From Kozakia baliensis (GTDB taxonomy: Bacteria > Pseudomonadota > Alphaproteobacteria > Acetobacterales > Acetobacteraceae): DNA of 64,000 nucleotides. Position numbers and translations under genes: made by a program. The notes under the pieces are model-generated. The model was given only the letters and a program-made list of their open reading frames with translations. It had not been told where the DNA came from and ran no database searches. Location of the stretch: assembly GCF_001787335.1 (NCBI RefSeq), contig NZ_CP014674.1, forward strand, positions 2,088,501-2,152,500, in the 5' to 3' direction. Positions within the stretch are counted from its first letter, which is position 1, and each line of letters begins with the position of its first letter. Shown one piece after another: positions 51,772 to 60,840 of the stretch.

Positions 51772-52715
51772 GCCGCCAACACGCAGGCCACTTGCCGCTC
51801 CCCATGCACGAACATCGGTGGGCGCACAGCGCATTCCGTGCGCACAAACGCACAACGCGGCGAGAATACGCAGCCCGTCGGCCGCGTCTCCGCCGAAGGC
51901 GGCTGGCCCGGAATGGTCGGCAATGCGGGCGGTCGCGGCCCTTCCAAAGGCGGAATCGCCGCCAACAATGCCTGCGTGTAAGGATGCATCGGCTCCCGCA
52001 GCACCGCATCCACCGGTCCGCGCTCCACCACCACGCCTGCATAAAGCACGGCCACATGCGTGCAAGCCTGCGCCACCACGCCCATGTCATGCGTAATCAG
52101 CATCACCCCCGCGCCCTGCTCCCGCAGCCGACGCAGCAACAACAAAATCTGCGCCTGCACCGTAACGTCCAGCGCCGTGGTCGGCTCATCGGCAATCAGC
52201 AAGGATGGTCGACAAGACAGCGCCATCGCGATCATCGCCCTCTGCCGTAGCCCGCCGGAAAGTTCATGCGGGAAACGCAACGCCGTCCGCTCCGGGTCCG
52301 GCACGCCCATCTCCCCCAGCAATCGGACCGTGCGCGCCCGCGCCTCGCGCTTAGACACACGCTCATGCAGCCGGATTTGCTCGTCGATCTGCGCGCCGAT
52401 TCGACGCACCGGCAAAAATGCCGTCATCGGGTCCTGGAAAATCATGGCGATCTCCGCCCCGCGCAAACGCCGCCAATCCCGTTCGGCCAGACCCAATAAT
52501 TCCCGTCCGTTGAACCGCAGCGAGCCTTGCGCGCGCAAGCCGGGCGAAAGCCCCATCGTGCTCAACGCCGTTAGAGATTTACCGGAACCCGATTCTCCCA
52601 CCACGCCCAGCGATTGCCCGATTTCCAGTTCCAGACTAACGCCATCCAACAAGCGCTGCCCATTTGGCAAAGCCAGGCGTAATTCCTCGATTTGCAACAG
52701 ATGTTCAGCGCCCAT
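51768..52715 (-). CDS. Peptide/nickel-type ABC importer ATP-binding protein (OppD/DppD-like)
   Basis: A 315-residue ATPase with Walker A VVGESGSGKSLT, signature LSGGLRQRAMIAMA, Walker B LLIADEPTTALDV and the C-terminal cysteine-containing extension (RPTGCVFSPRCAFVRTEC). The start at 52715 (MGAEHLLQIEELRLAL) has GGAGG just upstream and overlaps the permease stop by 11 bases. It pairs with the OppF-like subunit to energise the importer. Confidence 0.93.
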   Translation of the reverse strand: MGAEHLLQIEELRLALPNGQRLLDGVSLELEIGQSLGVVGESGSGKSLTALSTMGLSPGLRAQGSLRFNGRELLGLAERDWRRLRGAEIAMIFQDPMTAFLPVRRIGAQIDEQIRLHERVSKREARARTVRLLGEMGVPDPERTALRFPHELSGGLRQRAMIAMALSCRPSLLIADEPTTALDVTVQAQILLLLRRLREQGAGVMLITHDMGVVAQACTHVAVLYAGVVVERGPVDAVLREPMHPYTQALLAAIPPLEGPRPPALPTIPGQPPSAETRPTGCVFSPRCAFVRTECAVRPPMFVHGERQVACVLAA

Positions 52716-53685
52716 GCCGCCCCTCCGCCACGCGCGGGTCCAGCAAAACATAAACCACGTCGATCAACGCATTGGTCAACACGACGAACACCGCCGCATA
52801 CATCACCGTCGCCATAATCAGCGGCAGATCCAGCGCGTTCAGCCCTTGGTAGGTCAGCCGCCCGACGCCAGGCAGCGCGAACACCACCTCCGTTAGTAAA
52901 GCGCCACCGCCGAGCAACTGCGCGAAATCCAGCCCGAACAGAGAGATATAACTCAACCAGGACAAGCGCAGCCCATGCCCAAGCCAAACCCGCATCGGCC
53001 CAGCCCCCTTGGCGCGCGCCGTGCGAATGGAATCCTCGCTCATCGCCGCTAGCAGTTCCGCCCGTAACACACGGCTGTAAAGCCCAATGAAGGATACGGC
53101 GAGCGTCAAAGAGGGAAGAAGCAACGCCTTGGCCCAGCCCCATGGGCTTTCGGAAAACGGCACATAACCGAGCGGCGGCACCCAGCGGAACAGCCAAGTA
53201 TCGTGAATGCGGCTTTGGCTCATGAGATTGACCACTTCGCCCAACCAGAAAACCGGCATGGACAAACCGATCAGCCCCAACGCCATCAACAACCGATCCA
53301 CCCAGCTATCCGCCAATACCGCCGCCGCCAGCCCAATACCCACCGATCCGACCACCCAGAAGAACGCCGCCCACATCACGAGCGAAAGCGTCACCGGGGC
53401 CGCCTGCATCACCTCTGGCACGACCTTCTCGCCATGATCGACGAAGGACGTCAGATCGCGTGAGACGAACAGCTTGCCCATCATCCGCGCATATTGCACC
53501 GGCAACGGGCGGTCGAAACCATACTCCGCCCGCACGCGCGCCATCACTTGTGGGCTGGCCCCGCGCCCCGCGATCCGCGCCGTCGGGTCCGCCCCAGGAG
53601 TGGCAAAAAACACCGCAAACACCAGAACGGAAATACCGAACAGCACCAGCGCCATTTGCCCCAAACGCGATAAGAAGTCCTTCAT
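52705..53685 (-). CDS. ABC importer permease (OppB/DppB-like)
   Basis: A 326-residue inner-membrane permease starting MKDFLSRLGQMALVLFGISV at 53685; about 93 codons of open frame upstream belong to the other permease read in another frame. It has the B-type features FFATPGADPTARIAGRGASP early and the EAA-loop region around RTARAKGAGPMRVWLGHGLR. About six helices are expected. The start overlaps the oppC-like stop by 4 bases. Confidence 0.92.
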   Translation of the reverse strand: MKDFLSRLGQMALVLFGISVLVFAVFFATPGADPTARIAGRGASPQVMARVRAEYGFDRPLPVQYARMMGKLFVSRDLTSFVDHGEKVVPEVMQAAPVTLSLVMWAAFFWVVGSVGIGLAAAVLADSWVDRLLMALGLIGLSMPVFWLGEVVNLMSQSRIHDTWLFRWVPPLGYVPFSESPWGWAKALLLPSLTLAVSFIGLYSRVLRAELLAAMSEDSIRTARAKGAGPMRVWLGHGLRLSWLSYISLFGLDFAQLLGGGALLTEVVFALPGVGRLTYQGLNALDLPLIMATVMYAAVFVVLTNALIDVVYVLLDPRVAEGRHGR

Positions 53686-54647
53686 CGGCGCTCTTTCGGA
53701 TTGAGCGCCGCACGCAACGCATCGCCCAACATGTTCAACGCCAACACCGTAGCCACGATGGCCAATCCTGGCGCGATCGCCACCGCCGGGCGCGTATAGA
53801 GCAAGCCTTCTCCGTCCTGAATGATACTCCCCCAAGACGCCGCTGGTGCCTGCACGCCGAGCGATAGAAACGACAGCGCGGATTCCGCCAGCAGACAAAG
53901 CGCCGTCACCAAAGGTGCAAGCACAATCAACGTATCGGCAAGATTCGGCAAAATTTCGCGACATAGAATGCGCCAGGGAGACGCGCCCAAACTTTTCGCC
54001 GCCATAACGAATTCCGCCCGCGCCAAACTTAGTGCCCGTGCCCGCAACGGACGCGCCGCATACGGCACGTAAACCAAAGCGATAATGAAAATCGGGACCA
54101 GCAGATTATCGGCGGAAACCCGCACCAGCCCTAAATTTAGCCCATGCCCGACCGTAACAACGGAAAGAGATATCGCAAAAAGATAAACCGGAATCGCCCA
54201 GAGAATATCGAGCATCCGAGACAGTGCGAGATCAATCCAACCGCCAAAATATCCAGCGCAGACGCCGATCGTCGCGGCCAACGCCAAGCAAAGCAGCGCC
54301 GAGGAAACTGAAATCAGAAGCGAATTGCGTCCGCCATATAAAACCCGCGCCGCCACGTCCCGCCCTTGGGAATCCGCGCCCAGCATATATGGCCCGAAGC
54401 GCCAGCTTGGCCCGATCGGCGATAACCCTAGATGCAGCGGATTGTCGTTCGGCTGCATCAGATCGACGCGCTTGCCATTACGCCAAGTGCTTCCAGCGAT
54501 ATCAGATGCAAACGGATCGACTGCCATCACACGCGCATAGAGCGGCGCGGCGAGAGACGAGAGCACGATCAAAGCCAGGATCAGCACTGCCAGCCGCGCG
54601 TCTCCTCGCCGCCCAAGCGAACGCAATAGCCGCCGCCGGGACGTCAT
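53682..54647 (-). CDS. ABC importer permease (OppC/DppC-like)
   Basis: A 321-residue permease. It has the N-terminal C-type extension, then MLGADSQGRDVAARVLYGGR, the classic OppC/DppC entry motif. The EAA loop lies around FVMAAKSLGASPWRILCREI and a C-terminal helix follows LGVQAPAASWGSIIQDGEGL. I choose ATG 54647; a GTG two codons earlier (54653) is too near the only Shine-Dalgarno-like GAG. It is the first gene of the operon, and no substrate-binding-protein gene lies on either side. Confidence 0.92.
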   Translation of the reverse strand: MTSRRRLLRSLGRRGDARLAVLILALIVLSSLAAPLYARVMAVDPFASDIAGSTWRNGKRVDLMQPNDNPLHLGLSPIGPSWRFGPYMLGADSQGRDVAARVLYGGRNSLLISVSSALLCLALAATIGVCAGYFGGWIDLALSRMLDILWAIPVYLFAISLSVVTVGHGLNLGLVRVSADNLLVPIFIIALVYVPYAARPLRARALSLARAEFVMAAKSLGASPWRILCREILPNLADTLIVLAPLVTALCLLAESALSFLSLGVQAPAASWGSIIQDGEGLLYTRPAVAIAPGLAIVATVLALNMLGDALRAALNPKERR

Positions 54648-54757
54648 CGGCACGGCTCAAAATAAAAACGGCAGGAAACGGAAATGGGCACTCACCTCAT
54701 CGAACGGTTGCGCTTATGTATCGACCAAAGCGCCCCTGCCCGACAAGAGGGGAACGG

Positions 54758-55804
54758 CTATCCGGGAATTCCCGTCCCGCCCGTGATGCCGAAAATCTGC
54801 CCCGTCAGGTAACTACCCTCCGTGGAAGCCAGCGTGACGTAGACCGGCGCAATCTCCGCAGGCTGCCCCGGACGCCCGATGGGCGTGTTTTCGCCGAATT
54901 TCTCCACCGCCGACATCGGCTGCCCACCGCAAACCTGCAACGCCGTCCAGAAAGGCCCCGGTGCGACGGCATTGACGCGTATGCCCTTCGGCACAAGCTG
55001 TTTCGCCAGGCTTTTGGTCAGATTGGCGATACCTGCCTTGGTGATGCTGTAATCGATAATGATCTGGCCCGGATTATAAGCGTTGGTCGAGGCCGTATTC
55101 ACAATGGCGCTGCCCGGCGGCAAATGTGGAATCGCTGCTTTGATGATCCAGAACAACGCATAAAGATTGGTCTTGAGCGTCCAGTCGAAATCCTCGGTCG
55201 TCAGATCAAGAATACTCTCATGGTAATGCTGACGCCCCGCGCAATTCACCAACGTATCCAAGCCGCCCAGTTGATCCACCGCCCGCTGAACCAGATGCTT
55301 GCAGAAGGATTCCTTACGGATGTCACCGGGGATCGCCACGGCCTTGCGCCCCGCCTGCTGGATTAGCGCAATCACCTCGCGCGCATCCTCTTCCTCTTGC
55401 GGAAGGTAATTGATGGCGACGTCCGCGCCTTCCCGCGCATAGGCAATCGCCGTCGCCCGGCCCAACCCGGAATCGCCACCGGTAATGAGCGCCTTACGGC
55501 CCGCCATCTTGCCGCTGCCTTTATAACTGGTCTCACCATGATCGGGGCGCGGCTGCATACGGGATGCCAAACCCGGCCATGGCTGCGGTTGAGAAGCAAA
55601 AGGCGCATGCGGATAGAGCTTCGCCGGATCGGATGGCGGCGGCGCGGCGCCTGGCTGCGTCAACGGTGCGGCAGCACCTTGCGCCCGCGCATTTCCCGCC
55701 ACCATGCCTGCTAGTCCGGCTGCCGCTCCTGCCAGAACATTGCGCCGCACATTGGAAACCGGGCTTTCCTGTTTTTGCCCATCCCGATTTTGATCGTCGC
55801 TCAT
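54758..55804 (-). CDS. Tat-exported short-chain dehydrogenase/reductase (YghA-like)
   Basis: A 348-residue SDR close to E. coli YghA in the catalytic domain. The nucleotide-binding motif is TGGDSGLGRATAIAYAREGA, followed by NCAGRQ, the catalytic YSITKAG and the C-terminal AGQIFG-like end. Unlike YghA, it carries an N-terminal Tat signal (VRRNVLAGAAAGLAGMVAGN, about residues 19-38) and a Pro/Ala linker. The start at 55804 follows GAGGG; ATG 55819 is an alternative. Export of a cofactor-bound enzyme by Tat is implied. The substrate (an aldehyde or sugar) is unknown. Confidence 0.85.
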   Translation of the reverse strand: MSDDQNRDGQKQESPVSNVRRNVLAGAAAGLAGMVAGNARAQGAAAPLTQPGAAPPPSDPAKLYPHAPFASQPQPWPGLASRMQPRPDHGETSYKGSGKMAGRKALITGGDSGLGRATAIAYAREGADVAINYLPQEEEDAREVIALIQQAGRKAVAIPGDIRKESFCKHLVQRAVDQLGGLDTLVNCAGRQHYHESILDLTTEDFDWTLKTNLYALFWIIKAAIPHLPPGSAIVNTASTNAYNPGQIIIDYSITKAGIANLTKSLAKQLVPKGIRVNAVAPGPFWTALQVCGGQPMSAVEKFGENTPIGRPGQPAEIAPVYVTLASTEGSYLTGQIFGITGGTGIPG

Positions 55805-55896
55805 ATCGCCCTCGCCCATTCCATTGCTGTCCTTAACAGCAACGGTTTCGTGACGAAGGGTTTCGACTTTTTGCGGCTCACAGCTCCGTGAGAAAT

Positions 55897-56901
55897 TCAG
55901 CCTCGGCGCGGCGCGGCGCTCAAAATTGCCAAATGGCGGCGGCATAAGGCCAGATCAGGACTGCCAGTTTGCTTGCACGCCAGTTCCAACGCCTGCGTTT
56001 CCGCGCAAGCCCGGCGCAAGGCGGAGAGGTTCCATCGGTCCAGCGCCCGGTTGAAGCTTTCCACCTTTTTAAAGAAAACCGGCGGACGCAACCCACGCAT
56101 GGCTTCCTGGCGCGATTGCCCTTCCCCCATCGCAACCATCACGCGCTGCAACCGCGTTAAAGCACTGAGACAAGCCCGCGCCACCGTCACAGGATTGACG
56201 CCATCCGCCAAGGCGCGCTCCAACGCCACATCGGCTGCCGCGCGATCGCCCGCCAGGGCCGCACTCGTGGCATCATCGAGCGTCGCGCCGCCAGCATCGC
56301 CGATGCAATCCTGCACATCGTCCAGGCCTAACGCACCGCCCTTACCCGCATAGAGAATTAGCTTTTCGATCTCGCCGCGCACGGCCGCCCGGTCCGAACT
56401 CAAAACGCCCATGAGCCAGCTCAGCGCATCGCGGTCGATCCGCACGCCTTCATCGCGCAGCATCTCGCCAATAGTGGCGGAAAGCGCACGCCCTTCTTCC
56501 GGGTAACACCCGATCGACGCCGCTTTCGGCGCGCTCTCCATCGCCGCGCGTAATTTGGAGCGGGACGCCGACCCCGGCGCTTCGATCACCACCAGCGTGT
56601 CGGAATCCAACGCCAGAGCGCGTTGCAAAACAGGCAGAAGCGAATCTTGCCCATCTCGCACCCAAACCGCACGCCGCCCGCCGATCAGCGACAGCGCCCC
56701 GACTTCTTCTTCTAAACGATCCTGATTTTCGCGATCCAGCGTCGCAACCCGGAACGGATCGTCCAGGCTTTCCGCCACGGAGCGCACCGCCGCCGCCGCA
56801 CGCTCACGGATCAAACCGGCATCCTCGCCATGCAGGAGAATAGCGCGCCAGTTCCCGGCTTCCGCCAGCGCCCGCGCCGTGCCGCGTGCGTCAATCTTCA
56901 T
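55897..56901 (-). CDS. holA: DNA polymerase III delta subunit
   Basis: A 334-residue clamp-loader delta subunit. It has LLHGEDAGLIRERAAAAVRS at the N-terminus, ALSLIGGRRAVWVRDGQD, and the middle-domain pattern DALSWLMGVLSSDRAAVRGE and IEKLILYAG. It opens the beta clamp during loading. It is the last gene of the DUF3576-leuS-lptE-holA run, 6 bases after lptE. Confidence 0.95.
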   Translation of the reverse strand: MKIDARGTARALAEAGNWRAILLHGEDAGLIRERAAAAVRSVAESLDDPFRVATLDRENQDRLEEEVGALSLIGGRRAVWVRDGQDSLLPVLQRALALDSDTLVVIEAPGSASRSKLRAAMESAPKAASIGCYPEEGRALSATIGEMLRDEGVRIDRDALSWLMGVLSSDRAAVRGEIEKLILYAGKGGALGLDDVQDCIGDAGGATLDDATSAALAGDRAAADVALERALADGVNPVTVARACLSALTRLQRVMVAMGEGQSRQEAMRGLRPPVFFKKVESFNRALDRWNLSALRRACAETQALELACKQTGSPDLALCRRHLAILSAAPRRG

Positions 56902-56907
56902 AACGCG

Positions 56908-57558
56908 TCAGTAATTCGAATGATTAAGGTCGGTCCGTCCCGTCGCGGAGGCCGGGAAGCCGTCAGGCCCCGCGTTTTCGAGCGGCTGACCGTTCGAGTT
57001 CGGCATGGCGTTCGGATCGAAATATCTCGGCACGTCGCGCATATTATCCTTCGCGGGCTTACCATGCGTGCGGAACCAAACCGCGAGTTGCTGCTTGATC
57101 GTGCCCGCCAGAGTGCGGGCCACACGCGCCTGCGTCGTTTCGTCGTTCAAGGTTTGCGCGAGATATTGCTCGAACGTCGCGTTGAAGCCATCCAGCGTCG
57201 TCGCATCACCTTCAGCCAAAAGCTGCGGATTTTGCGCCACCGAGAAAAGCCGCCAATGCGCCGTGCCGAGATGACGTAAGCGCCCGGCCGTATTGTCGCT
57301 ATGAATATCGAGCGCTTGCTCGTTCACGCCACTTACGACGCTCAACGTGTAGCCATCCGGCTCTTTCGTGCTGGCGCCGCCTAGTTCTTCCTGCAACGCC
57401 AGCCGCAGTTCCTGCCCGTAGCGCTCGGAGATGTTCGCCACGTAAATCTGCTGCAATTGCTGCGCGATTTCCGGCTTCCCTTGCCCGACATTGCCGTAAA
57501 GCGGCTGAAAACCGCATCCGGTCAGTAAAAGCAAAGCAAGGAAAGCCGTTTTCCGCAT
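56908..57558 (-). CDS. lptE: LPS-assembly lipoprotein LptE
   Basis: A 216-residue lipoprotein with the signal MRKTAFLALLLLTGC (lipobox LTGC) followed by the characteristic GFQPLYGNVG. It is the plug of the LptD/LptE outer-membrane complex that inserts lipopolysaccharide. The C-terminal 50 residues (PRYFDPNAMPNSNGQPLE onward) are disordered and longer than in E. coli. It starts 2 bases after leuS, a common linkage with holA. Confidence 0.9.
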   Translation of the reverse strand: MRKTAFLALLLLTGCGFQPLYGNVGQGKPEIAQQLQQIYVANISERYGQELRLALQEELGGASTKEPDGYTLSVVSGVNEQALDIHSDNTAGRLRHLGTAHWRLFSVAQNPQLLAEGDATTLDGFNATFEQYLAQTLNDETTQARVARTLAGTIKQQLAVWFRTHGKPAKDNMRDVPRYFDPNAMPNSNGQPLENAGPDGFPASATGRTDLNHSNY

Positions 57559-57560
57559 GA

Positions 57561-60158
57561 TCAGCCTGCCACCACGAAATTGACGATGCGGTTAGGCACA
57601 TGCACGCGCTTGACGATGCGTTTACCCTCCAACAACCGCGCCACGTTCGGCTCCGCTTCTGCCAAGGCCAGAACTTCTTCGGCAGGCGCGTTCGGCGCGA
57701 CTTCGATCGTGCCACGAAGCTTGCCCATGATCTGCACGGCCAACGTCACGCGATCGACAGCCAGCCACTTTTCTTCCGCCACCGGCCAGGGACGTGCGAC
57801 GACCAATGGCCCACCCGGTTCCAGCAACGCCGCCATATCTTCGGCCAGATGCGGCATCATCGGCGCGCTCAAAAGACACAACGCCATTGCTGCCTCGCGC
57901 CGCGCCGCCGCAATACCTTCGGCGTCGGATTTCTCCGCCTCCGCCAGCGCCGACGTCAATTCATGCAGACGCGCCACAGCGACATTCGGCGTAAAGCCTT
58001 CCAACGCTTCCGTCACGGCGGCGATGGCGCGATGCGTCGCACGGCGCAGATCGTTGCCGCCTTCGCCATGCGCGCTATCGGCAGCATCACGCTGCGCAAC
58101 GCCCTGCACCAGTCGGAACAAACGCTGCCCGAACCGTGCTGCCGCGGCAACACCAGCCTCGGTCCATTCCATGTCGCGTTCCGGCGGGCTGTCGGAAAGC
58201 ACGAACCAACGCGCCGTATCCGCACCGAATCGCTCGATAATCGCCGTGGGCGAAACCGTATTGCGTTTGGATTTGGACATCTTCTCGGAACGGCCCACCG
58301 TCACCGGTTGGCCGTTATCCCGCCGCACCACACCTTCCGCCGTGCGCTCCACATCCTCAGGCGAAAGCCAGCCGCCTGCATCGCGATAGCTCTCGTGGGT
58401 GATCATGCCCTGCGTGAACAATCCCGCAAACGGCTCATCCACGCCGACATGACCCGTCTCATGCATCGCCCGGGTAAAGAACCGCGCATATAACAGATGC
58501 AAAATCGCATGCTCGATGCCGCCGATATATTGATCGACCGGCAACCAAGCATTGGCCGCGACAGGATCAGTCGGTGTCGCGGCATGAGGCGCGGTGAAAC
58601 GTGCGAAATACCAGGAACTATCGACGAACGTATCGAACGTATCCGTCTCGCGCCGCGCATCTGCACCGCATTTGGGGCACTTCACATGCTTCCAGGTCGG
58701 GTGATGATCCAGCGGATTGCCCGGCTTGTCGAAGGTGACATCTTCCGGCAGCACGACCGGCAATTGCTCGTCCGGCACCGGCACCGCGCCACAACTCGCG
58801 CAGTGAACGACTGGGATCGGGCAGCCCCAATAACGCTGGCGCGAAACGCCCCAATCGCGCAGGCGCCAATTGACAACGCCACGCCCAACGCCCATCGCCT
58901 CCAAACGGTCGATCGCCGCGCGTTTGCCTTCCGCCGTGCTCAACCCATCCAAAAAGCCGGAATTGAACAAAGTCCCGTCCGCCGTAACGGCGTTTTTGCC
59001 GATCGTGAAGCCCGCAGCCGTCTCGCCCGGCGGCAACACCACCGGCTTGACCGGCAGATCGTATTTGCGCGCGAAATCCAGGTCGCGCTGATCGCCGCAC
59101 GGACAGCCGAAAACCGCGCCCGTCCCATATTCCATTAAAACGAAGTTCGCGATCCATACCGGCGCGGTCTCATCCGGCGCGAACGGATTGGCCACGCGCA
59201 ATCCCGTAGCGAAACCGCGCTTTTCCGCCGCCTCGATCGCTTCTTCGGACGTCCCTAAGCGTTGACACTCCTCAATGAATGCTTGCGCTTCGGCGTTCTG
59301 CGTCCCGATTTTCGCCGCCAGCGGATGATCCGGCGCAATCGCAACGAAACTCATCCCGAACAACGTATCCGGGCGCGTCGTGAACACTTCCACCGAATCG
59401 AGATCGGCATCGAAACCTTGCGGCGGTGCTTCCAGCGGAAAACGAATCCGCGCGCCTTCCGAACGCCCGATCCAACGCTCCTGCATGGTCCGTACGCGCG
59501 CTGGCCAGCGATCCAGCTTATCAAGCCCTTCCAGCAGCGGCCCGGCGAAATCCGTGATCTTGAGGAACCATTGCGAAAGCCGCTTTTTCTCGATCAGCGC
59601 GCCCGAGCGCCAACCACGGCCATCCACCACCTGCTCATTGGCCAGAACGGTTTGGTCCACCGGGTCCCAATTCACCGAGGATTCGCGACGCTCGACCAAA
59701 CCCTTGCGCCACATATCGAGGAACAGCTTTTGCTGATGTCCGTAATAATTGGGCAGGCAGGTCGCGATCTCGCGCTCCCAATCCAGCGAGAAGCCCAGGC
59801 GCTGCAACGTCGCGCGCATGGCGGCGATATTGTTCAGCGTCCATTCGCCCGGATGCACGCCGCGCTCTCGTGCCGCATTCTCCGCAGGAAGCCCGAATGC
59901 GTCCCAACCCATCGGATGCAGCACGGAGAATCCGCGTGCACGCTTGTAGCGCGCAACAACATCGCCCAGCGCGTAATTGCGCACATGGCCCATATGGAGT
60001 TGCCCCGACGGATAGGGGAACATCTCCAACACATAATATTTGGGCCGGTCCGACGCCGGATGATCGTCAGCGGCAAAGGCACGCACTTCGTCCCATGCCG
60101 CTTGCCAACGCGGTTCTGCTTTCTCGAAATCGTAGCCGAGCGTTTCTTGTTCCGTCAT
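57561..60158 (-). CDS. leuS: Leucyl-tRNA synthetase
   Basis: An 865-residue class I synthetase. The HIGH-type motif is [20 protein letters not shown] and the editing domain (CP1) lies at about 220-420. A zinc-type knuckle reads [18 protein letters not shown] and [13 protein letters not shown]. The KMSKS motif is [12 protein letters not shown]. The C-terminal anticodon and LeuS-specific domains follow, ending [13 protein letters not shown]. It charges tRNA-Leu and edits norvaline and isoleucine. It follows the DUF3576 gene by 27 bases. Confidence 0.98.
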   Translation of the reverse strand: MTEQETLGYDFEKAEPRWQAAWDEVRAFAADDHPASDRPKYYVLEMFPYPSGQLHMGHVRNYALGDVVARYKRARGFSVLHPMGWDAFGLPAENAARERGVHPGEWTLNNIAAMRATLQRLGFSLDWEREIATCLPNYYGHQQKLFLDMWRKGLVERRESSVNWDPVDQTVLANEQVVDGRGWRSGALIEKKRLSQWFLKITDFAGPLLEGLDKLDRWPARVRTMQERWIGRSEGARIRFPLEAPPQGFDADLDSVEVFTTRPDTLFGMSFVAIAPDHPLAAKIGTQNAEAQAFIEECQRLGTSEEAIEAAEKRGFATGLRVANPFAPDETAPVWIANFVLMEYGTGAVFGCPCGDQRDLDFARKYDLPVKPVVLPPGETAAGFTIGKNAVTADGTLFNSGFLDGLSTAEGKRAAIDRLEAMGVGRGVVNWRLRDWGVSRQRYWGCPIPVVHCASCGAVPVPDEQLPVVLPEDVTFDKPGNPLDHHPTWKHVKCPKCGADARRETDTFDTFVDSSWYFARFTAPHAATPTDPVAANAWLPVDQYIGGIEHAILHLLYARFFTRAMHETGHVGVDEPFAGLFTQGMITHESYRDAGGWLSPEDVERTAEGVVRRDNGQPVTVGRSEKMSKSKRNTVSPTAIIERFGADTARWFVLSDSPPERDMEWTEAGVAAAARFGQRLFRLVQGVAQRDAADSAHGEGGNDLRRATHRAIAAVTEALEGFTPNVAVARLHELTSALAEAEKSDAEGIAAARREAAMALCLLSAPMMPHLAEDMAALLEPGGPLVVARPWPVAEEKWLAVDRVTLAVQIMGKLRGTIEVAPNAPAEEVLALAEAEPNVARLLEGKRIVKRVHVPNRIVNFVVAG

Positions 60159-60185
60159 ATCCGTCTGTCGTTGGTGCGGCGAAAA

Positions 60186-60722
60186 TTACTTGTCGCGGTT
60201 GCCGTTATCGGCGCGCAATTGACGCGCACGGGCCAAAATGCGTGTGGTGATGTCGGATGTCGTATTCGCCGCCACCGGCGTATCGACCCATTCATTCCCC
60301 TGCTTGACCTGACGGAACACGGAAACGCGCAGCGCGTCAGAGCGCAAACGGCGGTCCAGAATATACGTCGCGATCTTGAAGCGTTCGCCCGGGCTGGAAG
60401 GCGGCTGATACCAATCGGTCAGGATCACGCCGCCCACGGCGTCTGCCGAGGCGAACGGCATGAAGGAAAGCGTATCGATCGCACCACGCCAGAGATAGGC
60501 GTTGACGCCGCCCTGAAGCTGGTCATCGCCGCCTGTCGCGCCACGATCCACGCCCATCAGATGATTGCGCGGTTGCGTCAGGCTGTCGGGGTCTCGCCCT
60601 CCACCGCAGGCGCTCAGCAAGACCAGTCCCAACATGGGCGCCAAACGAACGGCATGTCCTGGACGGATTTTCGCGTTCCATCGAACAGAGCGAGGGGCAA
60701 TCGGCTGCAAACGAGGAGTCAT
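60186..60722 (-). CDS. DUF3576 lipoprotein
   Basis: A 178-residue predicted lipoprotein starting at ATG 60722 behind AGGGA. It has a signal region with lipobox LLSAC followed by GGGRDPDSL. The family core is NAYLWRGAIDTLSFMPFASA, GGVILTDWYQPPSSPGERFK and YILDRRLRSDALRVSVFRQ. DUF3576 proteins are found upstream of leuS in many alphaproteobacteria and their function is unknown. The link to lptE suggests a cell-envelope role (inference). Confidence 0.88.
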   Translation of the reverse strand: MTPRLQPIAPRSVRWNAKIRPGHAVRLAPMLGLVLLSACGGGRDPDSLTQPRNHLMGVDRGATGGDDQLQGGVNAYLWRGAIDTLSFMPFASADAVGGVILTDWYQPPSSPGERFKIATYILDRRLRSDALRVSVFRQVKQGNEWVDTPVAANTTSDITTRILARARQLRADNGNRDK

Positions 60723-60840
60723 GATGTCCCTATAAGGCCGGCAAAAGCCGCGTGGCAAAATCCTCGATCACACGAAAGAGCGAGGGGAATGGAACGCCTT
60801 CATATCGCGCCCAGCCTCCCACGCCAAGCATGTCCGCTGC

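Noticed and set aside
51772-52065. N-terminal extension of the OppF-like protein
   Set aside because: The extra 98 codons lie in another frame of the OppD-like gene and encode Gly/Ala/Arg-rich nonsense; the ATGA start at 51771 fits the family.
54224-55366. 380-codon plus-strand frame across the oppC-SDR gap, considered as a missing binding protein
   Set aside because: No signal peptide or SBP motif, rich in Arg/Ala/Pro, and antisense to both neighbours.
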